23,279 bases of DNA. Source: Paulinella micropora (Eukaryota; Cercozoa; Imbricatea; Euglyphida). Below, piece after piece: positions 14,611 through 21,079 of this stretch (position 1 is the stretch's first letter; each line of letters opens with the position of its first letter). The stretch lies in contig BJOX01000159.1 of the NCBI GenBank assembly GCA_009731375.1, positions 614,974 through 638,252 on the forward strand, given 5' to 3'. The position numbers were made by a program, and so were the translations under genes. Under the pieces are notes generated by a model, which did no database searches, had not been told where the DNA came from, and was given only the letters and a program-made list of their open reading frames with translations.

Positions 14611-17281
14611 TTAGCACGCCAGCTGCTGCGCCCAGTAGGAGTAGTAATCCGACAAGGAGGGGACGTACGCTGGGGGCGCCGACGGGCCGGGGGCGTACGC
14701 CGGGGGCGCCGACGGGCCGGGGGCGTACGCCAAGGTATCGAGGGGAGGCGTCCAGGCAGAGGCTAGAGCCGCCACCTCTGGGTGTGCCGCCGCCGCGCCG
14801 CCCGTGCGCTGGGCCGGGGGGGGGGCCACACACGGGCTGCGCCTGCTGCACGTGCCAGCACACTGTGCAGACAGAAGCTGGTTGGCTGGGTTCCGCCTCC
14901 ACCGGCTGCTGCTGCGCCAGGACGCACGCCGTGCAGACAGTCCACGACTGGCTGGGCTCCGCCGGCTGCTGCTGCTGCTGCTGTACGTGCTGGCACACCG
15001 TGCAGCCAGTCCACGACTGGCTGGGCTCCGCCTGCGGCTGCTGCTGTATCAGCACGCAGGCGGTGCAGACAGAGGGCTGCTCCTCGGATTTAGCCTGGGC
15101 CCGGTGCTCCTGGCAGGTCGTCCAGCTGACGGACGACTCCCTGGGGTCGGCCTGCGCCAGCGGCTGGTGCTTCTGGCAGATCGTGCAGAAGAAGGTCGAC
15201 TCGCTGAGCTCCGCCTCTGCCACTGGCAGCTGCTTCCGCGCGCAGCTGGGGCACACAAAGGTGGTGCCGTGCGAGACCGAGACCGCCTCCTGGGCCGCCC
15301 CCGCCGCGGCGGGCCGCCCGCCGTCCGGCAGCTTCCGCGCGCAGCTGGGGCACACAAAGGTGGTGCTGTGCGAGACCGAGACCGCCTCCTGGGCCGCCCC
15401 CGCCGCGGCGGGCCGCCCGCCGTCCGGCAGCTTCCGCGCGCAGCTGTGGCACACAAAGGTGGTGCTGCGGGAGGGCTCCCGCGCCGCGTCACAGCTGACG
15501 CAGATCCACGGCAGAGTGACGCTGGCCTGGCCCCCGGGAACAGGCTTCGGTGCCCCCCGCAGCACCTCCTCGGCCGCCTTGAGGGGCACTAGCCCCGCGG
15601 CGTAAAAAAAGATTTCCGCCTCGCCTGGCGGGGCACCCTCCATGGACAGCTGGACGCTCTGGGGGTCCAGAACGGTGTCTCCCAGCTCCTGCCGGGCTCG
15701 GGCCAACCCCTGGCAGAACTCCTGGTACGCCGTGCTGGGTACCTTGAAGACACGCGTGTCAGCCTCCACCTGCAGCGTCTCCTGGACCGCCGACGTCACG
15801 AGCGCTGGCACGGGCCGCGACCCGGACACTGACAGAGAGTCGGCCGCGCCACGCTCAGGGACCCGGCTACCAGCCTGTGACTCGCTCAGCGCTACCGAAG
15901 GCTCGGCCATTTCCGCCGCGTTCAAAGGAGCGCCTACTAGCTGGAAGCCGCTCTCCGCGCCCCGTCCTTCGCTTTTTTCGCCCCGCTGCTCTTCCCTTGC
16001 GCTCTGGGCCGGCGGGCCCCCCGCCCGGCCTTTGTCTCGCACCCGCTGCATAAGTTGCACGTACCACAGTTGCACGAACACCTGCTGGGCCGGGGTCAAG
16101 GGGGCCGACGACGGCATGGCCCACTGCGCCCACCCCTCAGTCGTCTGCTCCACGTGCCGCTCCAGCTCGGCCTGGTGGTCGTACCCCGCCACCGTCGAGC
16201 GCAACAGCGACAGGTAGTGCGGCGAAGTACCCAGAGAGTCTGTGTGCGGGTGGGTAAAAGCGAACGTGCCGGGCTGCTTGGCCGAGTCGGCCAGCGTGTG
16301 CGGCTCCTGGCGGCCCGGCTCCCGATAGCTCACCCGCAGCGAGGTGCCGCTCTCGGCCGGCTCGCGCGCGGCCGCCAGCAGCAAGGGGACGAAGCCCGCC
16401 CCCTTGACCTCCCCCAGCGGGTTCGGTACCGGCTGTCCCGCCCTCACCTGGAGCCGCTTTTCTACCACCACGTACCGTGTCCCCTGCAGCGAGAGTGGAT
16501 AGAAGAAGACGGGCAGCTTGAGCATGGCCGGGCCCGTGCTGGCCAGCACTCGTTCCACGTCCAGCGGTGTCCTGAGGCACTCGACGTCCCCATCTCCCAG
16601 GGCTTTCGCCACCTCGTCGCACCAGGTACGGTCGTCACAGTGGATCGAGTCCCCGTCATCGTACATCACCTTGCAGAAGGACGCCGCCGCGTCCGTCGTG
16701 TGACCAAAGTAAGTCCGCAGCAGCCGGAGCAGGTCTGAGGCCAAGGAGCTGTCCCGCGCACCGTCCGGCGCCTCGTCCACCGCCGGTGCCTGGCCGGGGC
16801 CTCCTTGGAGCGCGCGCCCGAGTATCTGCCGTAGTAGCTCGGAATCGGCCGAGCGCAGCCAGGCATCTTCCAGGCGGAAGCTGTAGCAGGCCGGGAGCCG
16901 GGCTTCGTCGCAGACAGTCAGGTGGCCGCGCGCGGGACGCTCCTCCGCATGAATAGCTTCCCCCGCCAGCCACAAGCAATGGCCGCAGCAGCGTTGGCAG
17001 GCCCCGGGGCCGTCGCACACGCGGCCACAGGACCGGCAGAAGCAATGGGGCGTACTGCCGCCCGCCAACAGGTGCAACACTTCCTCCCGGGACACGCGCT
17101 CCGGGGCCGGGGCCACGTGCAGGGACTCCGAGAGGAGGCTGTCTAGGTCGGGCGGGCCCCCGAACCCGCGCGCCTCCAGCGGGTCCTGGTCCTGGGGGTC
17201 CGGATCCTGGTCCTGGTCCGGGTACGGGTCCTGCAGCTGGACTTTAAACACTGAAACACTGGGCTCAAGAAAATCTGCCAT
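14611..17281 (-). CDS. Cys-rich repeat protein with C-terminal late-domain motifs; frame shift at a C10 tract
   Basis: Starts at the ATG at 17281 (A at -3, G at +4). The N-terminus has an acidic Asp/Pro/Gln stretch (residues 18-34) and a dense Cys cluster (C80, C82, C85, C89, C95, C98, C99, C102) likely to bind zinc. The middle, about 500 residues, is not recognised. From about residue 600 come three 33-aa units with TTFVCPSCARK and then further CxxC units separated by Gln/Glu/Pro linkers (CTICQKH, VCTACV, CTVCQH). The frame from 17281 has no stop until 13460, deep inside the opposite gene, which is implausible. Removing one C from the C10 tract (plus-strand G run 14816-14825) leads instead into a Pro-rich tail ending at the stop at 14611, about 889 aa in all. 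That tail carries PSAPPAY twice. It could be a tegument, matrix or scaffold protein that recruits ESCRT or WW-domain partners; this is inference. Confidence 0.7.
14664..14730. repeat. 30-bp tandem repeat encoding Pro/Ala-rich units
   Basis: CGTACGC recurs at 14664, 14694 and 14724, and the intervening sequence is identical except for one base. The period of 30 bp equals ten codons and keeps the minus-strand frame ending at 14611, giving AYAPGPSAPP-type units. Confidence 0.9.
14816..14825. other. G10/C10 homopolymer at the frame switch
   Basis: A run of ten G on the plus strand (C10 on the coding strand of the Cys-rich protein). Upstream of it the coding frame is well supported by repeats; downstream the repeat-encoding frame with a tidy stop is offset by one base. 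The cause may be a length error in sequencing, a real mutation, or slippage during transcription or translation. Confidence 0.7.
15226..15465. repeat. 99-bp tandem repeat encoding zinc-knuckle units
   Basis: Two nearly identical full units and a partial third, with starts at about 15327 and 15426 spaced 99 bp apart. On the minus strand they encode the 33-residue unit with FVCPSCARKLPDGGRP followed by an Ala-rich linker. The very high similarity implies recent expansion or homogenisation. Confidence 0.85.
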
Positions 17282-17570
17282 TCTGCTCGCACCGCCGTAC
17301 TACCGACCGTAGCCAGAGCGAGGAAAGGGCCGACTGCTTTTGTCAGTACCACCCAGCGTGGTAGCCGGGGCACGCGAACGGGGTGAGTGACAGAAAGCCA
17401 GGAAGGGGGGAAAGAGGGGCGGCGCCCTCCCGCGGGCCAGGGGAGGGGGAGCGGGCAGGGGGGGGCAGCCCGCGGCGGGGGGAGGGAGCCGTCACAGCCC
17501 TTCCTCCTCCCCGCGCCCGGCGGCCGGGCGCCGTCGGGGCAGCCGGGCACACAGGGCGAGGCGGGCACGA

Positions 17571-17636
17571 GGCCACGCCGGTGTCGGGGGCCCGGCGGAG
17601 GCACGCTCGTCGGCACGGTCGCACCCCCGGCCGGAG
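17571..17636. repeat. Direct repeat upstream of primase, copy 1
   Basis: Begins with GGCCACGCCGGTGTCG and contains GTCGGCACGGTCG and CACCCCCGGCCGG. It matches 17711-17778 with a few substitutions and small indels; the copies start 140 bp apart. Confidence 0.75.
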
Positions 17637-17710
17637 GGCGAGGCCGCGCCCCGTGTTGGGTAGGGCAGGGCGCCGCACCCCCGGGCACCCCCGGGCGGGC
17701 GCGTGGGGGG

Positions 17711-17778
17711 GGCCACGCCGGTGTCGCGGGCCCGGCGAGAGGAGCGCTGGTCGGCACGGTCGGCACCCCCGGCCGGGA
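17711..17778. repeat. Direct repeat upstream of primase, copy 2
   Basis: The second copy of the repeat at 17571-17636, ending about 100 bp before the primase ATG. It may be a duplicated regulatory element. Confidence 0.75.
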
Positions 17779-17875
17779 GGGGGGAGCGGCGGCGGGCGGG
17801 GGCGGGGACGGGGAGCCCGGGGGGCCTGTACACCCCAAAACGGCGCGGGCCGCCCCGGGGAGCAGTGGTACCCGC

Positions 17876-19450
17876 ATGGAGCTGAGCGAGCCGGCCTGGA
17901 CGGAGCACTGCCCTGCCTCCCTCGCCGGAGACTCCGCCCGGCAGCTCGCTAGCTCCGCGCAACTGCAGGCGCTGCTGCGGCGCTACCGCGTGCCCGTGGG
18001 CGGGACGCAGCCGTTCAACAGCACCAGCTTCACGGGGGGCAAGTTCCTGCTACCGGATGACCCGCAGGTCTACTTGCAGGTGGTGGAGCTGCTGGCCTGC
18101 CTGCGGGGCACGCCCTGGGCGGTGCCGCTGGTCGAGCGTACGCTGCCAGACGTTGGTAAATTCTACTTGGACCTGGACTGGGCGCTGCCGGGCCACACGG
18201 CCTGCCCGGCCGAGATCCTGGCGCCCTGCGACAGCGCGGGGCCGGCCGCCCTCCACCGCGACTGCTTTGTCGCCGTGGCGCACCGGGCCGTCGGGTTCCT
18301 GGTCGCGGACCCGGCGCTGAGCACGGCCGTGCTGCTCAACTCCTGCGGCTACTGCCGGGTGCGCGGGTGCTACAAGGCGTCGTTCCGGCTCGTGTACCAC
18401 TCGCTGTACCTGCCCAAGGCCGCGGCCAAGGCCCTGGCCTTCCTCGTCGCCAAGCTGTGCCACGTCCACTACGGCTGCGAGCGCGCCCAGGGCGAGCTGC
18501 TCACCAAGGTCGTCGACCAGTCGGTCTATGACAAGAACCGCCTCATCCGCTACCCGTACGCCGACAAGGGCGCCAGGCTAGTGTGTGCGACCTGCCGGGA
18601 GCTCGGCGGGGCCAAGCTGCAACTGTGCCTCAAGGGCTCCTGCCGCACCGTCCTGGCCGGCCGGCCCTGCGTGCCGGTGGGCCGCCTCGGCCCCGGCGGC
18701 GAGCTGACGACCCGCGGCCTGTCGTGGCGCAACTTCCTGCTGGACGCCAGCGTGCGGCAGCAACGAGCGGGCGCGCCGCCGCCGCCGCCGCCCCCCGGCC
18801 TGGCGCCGAGGCTGCAGGAGCTCGCACGGCTGGCCCGGGCGGCCACCCTGGTCGTGGAGGACGAGCCCCCCGAGTGGCACCCCCCCGCGCCGACGGCGCC
18901 GCCCGCGCCCCCGCCCGCGCCGCCGCCGTCGGCCGCCCATGGCCCACAGCCGCCGCCGTCGGCCGCCCGCTGTCCGCAGCCGGCACTGGGGCCGGCGCGG
19001 GGGCCGGTGTACGTACCCTGGGACAGCGGGCTGCCCGGCCGCCTGTACTGCGAGCCGCGGGGCTGGGTACCCACCCCGGGCGCCACGTACGGCTTCCGGG
19101 CGCTGCTGGAGCACCTGGTGGCGCCTTACCTCGGCGCCGCCGGCGGCGAGCCGCTGCTCAACTGGGCGCAGCGCGCTCACGGCAGCCACGGGGACCGGGC
19201 GTCCGGGTGGGTGCGGGTCACGGCCTACAGCAACCTGACGGCGCCGACGCCCGCCCAGGCCGCCCGGTGCCCCTTCCAGTCGGCGGTGCGCGGCGCCGCG
19301 TACCAGCACCAGAGCAACTTTGTGTCGGCCGTCGTCAACGGGCGCAACCTCTTTTTTGTGTGCCACGACGACCAGTGTGAACCCCTGCGGCACATCCGGA
19401 TTCGCTTGCCGGCCTGGGCGCTGGGCCGGCTGGGCGCCGCCCCCCCCTAA
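17876..19450 (+). CDS. Stand-alone archaeo-eukaryotic primase (PrimPol/UL52-like)
   Basis: A 524-aa protein; the ATG at 17876 is the first one that precedes conserved sequence. Motif I is FYLDLDW, with D99 and D101 as the likely metal ligands. The motif II region reads YKASFRLVYH near residue 170; the residue that is usually His in the S-x-H pattern appears as Arg here. Motif III is VDQSVYDKNRLIRYP with D214, typical of the AEP superfamily. After a Pro/Ala-rich linker (about residues 300-375), a C-terminal zinc site of the PrimPol/UL52 type is visible: C465, H478, C496 and C501 (FVCHDDQC). It probably makes primers, or primes and extends DNA, during viral replication. No helicase domain is attached, unlike D5-type primase-helicases. 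It lies upstream of RPB10 on the same strand, separated by 362 bp. Confidence 0.85.
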   Translation: MELSEPAWTEHCPASLAGDSARQLASSAQLQALLRRYRVPVGGTQPFNSTSFTGGKFLLPDDPQVYLQVVELLACLRGTPWAVPLVERTLPDVGKFYLDLDWALPGHTACPAEILAPCDSAGPAALHRDCFVAVAHRAVGFLVADPALSTAVLLNSCGYCRVRGCYKASFRLVYHSLYLPKAAAKALAFLVAKLCHVHYGCERAQGELLTKVVDQSVYDKNRLIRYPYADKGARLVCATCRELGGAKLQLCLKGSCRTVLAGRPCVPVGRLGPGGELTTRGLSWRNFLLDASVRQQRAGAPPPPPPPGLAPRLQELARLARAATLVVEDEPPEWHPPAPTAPPAPPPAPPPSAAHGPQPPPSAARCPQPALGPARGPVYVPWDSGLPGRLYCEPRGWVPTPGATYGFRALLEHLVAPYLGAAGGEPLLNWAQRAHGSHGDRASGWVRVTAYSNLTAPTPAQAARCPFQSAVRGAAYQHQSNFVSAVVNGRNLFFVCHDDQCEPLRHIRIRLPAWALGRLGAAPP

Positions 19451-19812
19451 GAATCAGCCCGTCCACGGACGCCGGGAGCCGGCCGGGCCGCCCTTGGCGC
19501 TGGCCCGGCCGGGCCGCGAGTGCGTAGGGGTGGGGGCGAGAACAGAGGGAGGAGGGGGGCGGCCAGCAGTGTCAGTAAAAAAACCCAAGCCAGTCGGTCA
19601 CGCCAGTGAGGCCCGGCTGCCCCCGGCCCGGCAGCCCCCCGGCAGCCCCCCGGCCTGCCTCCGGACGGGGTGCCCCCCCGGCCCCGCCGGCCCCTCCCCT
19701 CCCCTCTCTCCCCCCCCCACCACTCTCTGGCCCCCCTTGGCCGCCCCGCCCCCCTCCCTCTCCCGGAGCTCCTCCCCCCCTCGCACACAACCCGCCCCGC
19801 TTCCTCCCGCGG
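19451..19812. other. Primase-RPB10 spacer with long pyrimidine tract
   Basis: No gene is apparent. A short CAGTAAAAAAACCC element lies at about 19570-19583. From about 19670 to 19800 the plus strand is almost entirely C and T (with C runs of 7-9), directly upstream of the RPB10 start. The tract probably belongs to the promoter or leader of the RPB10 unit. It would be purine-rich on the other strand. Confidence 0.45.
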
Positions 19813-20073
19813 ATGGCGAGCCTGCCGTACAACTGCACCTCGTGCCACAAACCGCTAGGCTGCCTGGTACCCGCCTACCAAGCTCTTAAAGCCGCACACT
19901 ATACCTCGGCCGAGGCACTGGACGCGCTGGGCCTGCTGCTAGCGTGCTGCCGCCGCAAGCTACTAGGTGCCAAGGACTGGGGTCGAGAGGAGGTCGTGAG
20001 ACGCGCCCTCCAGCAAGCCGCCCGCCATGGAGATCACGTGGACTCCGCAAGCAGCCCAGTACGTGGAAGTTAG
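19813..20073 (+). CDS. RPB10: RNA polymerase subunit RPB10 (RPABC5) homologue
   Basis: An 86-aa protein. The N-terminus has YNCTSCHKPLG, equivalent to the CxxC of cellular Rpb10. YTSAEALDALGL follows, then LACCRRKLL with the vicinal cysteines that complete the zinc site. All four zinc ligands are present. The spacing and the EALDALGL and CCRR signatures are diagnostic of the Rpb10/RpoN family, a small subunit that stabilises the large-subunit assembly of multisubunit RNA polymerases. The C-terminal tail is somewhat longer than in cellular proteins. I start at the ATG at 19813 because it leaves the usual short lead before the first Cys. Its last 47 nt overlap the start of the next gene in another frame. 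RPB10 in a viral context implies a virus-encoded transcription machinery, as in asfarviruses and mimiviruses. Confidence 0.92.
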   Translation: MASLPYNCTSCHKPLGCLVPAYQALKAAHYTSAEALDALGLLLACCRRKLLGAKDWGREEVVRRALQQAARHGDHVDSASSPVRGS

Positions 20074-20923
20074 GCCCGTGCTCGGCTCGCACGGCACTAT
20101 CCGGGAGGGAGACCTGATTTACACCTGCGACGAAGAGTTGCGGTCCGACGACAGCGATGTGGTCCTGGGCTATGCCTGGAACAGCTACGACCTGTACGAC
20201 AAGACAGTGCGGGCCACGCCGCCCCTGCACAAGACCTTGCTCGGCGTCACGGACGAGACCGCGAGCCCCTTGCAGGCCGAGAAAGTCATCCGCGTCCAGA
20301 CGGCGGGCTTGGCTTTCTACCCCGTGGCCCAGACGGTGGCGCTCAGCAAGTTTCCGTACGGCAGCTACGTGCTGATCAAGGAAACGTACACACCCCCCCG
20401 CAACCTCTCGGAACAACGCCGGCAGAGTGAGACTCCACAGTTCCCAGAGATGAAGGCCTGGGTGCCCCCCTGCGAGAGCCGGACCGGGGCCGACGACGAC
20501 GAGAAGCTCCGCGCGGAGGCCAAGGCCGGCGGCCGAAAGCCGGGCTCGCGCTGGGAGCTGCCCGCCGAGTCGTTTTACCGGCAGGACGGCAACGATTTCC
20601 AGCGCAAGTTCGCGGCCGCGCAGTGCCCGGGAGCCCGCGGCCGCGGCAGGGAGCAGCGCTTGCTGCCGTGTGCACAGGCCTGGCTGCTAGCCGTGCTCGA
20701 GAAGAACGCGGGCGGGGAGGCTAAAGACGACGAGGAGTTGGTGAGCATGCTGCAGCGCCTGACGGACTGGTGGATCGACGTGCTCAAGGAAGACAGGCAC
20801 CAGCTGGACGAAGGGTGGGTCTGCCTGGGGCAGGTCCTGGGGTACTTCGAGGACAAGCACGCCCTGGCCGTGAGGCTGACGCGGTCGACCAGGGGCCCCA
20901 GCCCCCTCCGCCAGACCAAGTAG
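20027..20923 (+). CDS. Unrecognised 298-aa protein overlapping RPB10
   Basis: The ATG at 20027 is in a strong Kozak context (CCCGCCATGG) and lies inside the 3' end of RPB10. I do not recognise a family. The N-terminal ~130 residues look like a compact beta-rich domain (GTIREGDLIYTCDEELR, FYPVAQTVALSKFPYGSYVL). A charged, Lys/Arg/Glu-rich, probably flexible middle follows (about residues 140-220). The C-terminal ~75 residues look helical with aromatic anchors (LTDWWIDVLKED, GWVCLGQVLGYF). There is no signal peptide, membrane helix or Cys pair. The overlap with RPB10 suggests co-expression from one transcript by leaky scanning or reinitiation, or a separate promoter inside RPB10. The codon pattern and clean length support a real gene. 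Confidence 0.75.
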   Translation: MEITWTPQAAQYVEVRPVLGSHGTIREGDLIYTCDEELRSDDSDVVLGYAWNSYDLYDKTVRATPPLHKTLLGVTDETASPLQAEKVIRVQTAGLAFYPVAQTVALSKFPYGSYVLIKETYTPPRNLSEQRRQSETPQFPEMKAWVPPCESRTGADDDEKLRAEAKAGGRKPGSRWELPAESFYRQDGNDFQRKFAAAQCPGARGRGREQRLLPCAQAWLLAVLEKNAGGEAKDDEELVSMLQRLTDWWIDVLKEDRHQLDEGWVCLGQVLGYFEDKHALAVRLTRSTRGPSPLRQTK

Positions 20924-21051
20924 CCAGCAGGGCGGAAGCACGGCCGTGCCGCCTGTACGATCACGGCCGGCGTGGGCGAGGGGGGGGCAGCGCGTGGCGT
21001 GAGCGGAGTTGGTCCAACGAAGTGCAGGAGTGCAGTGCTGGTCGTCAGCTT

Positions 21052-21060
21052 TTTATTAAA
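21052..21060. terminator. Bidirectional polyadenylation signal between convergent genes
   Basis: One A/T-rich motif reads ATTAAA on the plus strand (21055-21060) and AATAAA on the minus strand (21052-21057). It is 23 nt past the minus-strand stop at 21080 and about 130 nt past the plus-strand stop at 20923, so it can serve both converging genes. Confidence 0.6.
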
Positions 21061-21079
21061 AACAACTTGGCTTCCTCTG

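Larger units (their letters stand above)
17282..17875. promoter_or_regulatory. Divergent intergenic region between Cys-rich gene and primase
   Basis: About 594 bp separate the two divergent starts and must contain both promoters. The plus strand is G-rich with several runs of 5-8 G. Two imperfect direct repeats of about 65 bp are annotated separately. The primase frame is open upstream through this region, but it encodes only low-complexity Gly/Arg/Pro-type sequence and has no ATG before 17876, so I treat it as non-coding. No TATA box is visible. Confidence 0.45.

Noticed and set aside
14553-15605. A 350-codon plus-strand frame opposite the CxxC repeats
   Set aside because: Its repetitive Cys/Trp/Ser content merely mirrors the antisense zinc-knuckle repeats; the minus-strand frame has the coherent start and domain order.
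17387-17875. Upstream in-frame extension of the primase
   Set aside because: It starts only at a GTG, is low complexity Gly/Arg/Pro, spans the direct repeats, and the first ATG (17876) precedes the conserved domain.
17143-17877. A 244-codon minus-strand Pro/Arg-rich frame between the Cys-rich gene and the primase
   Set aside because: Overlaps the start of the Cys-rich gene in another frame, contains the non-coding direct repeats and has no recognisable domain.
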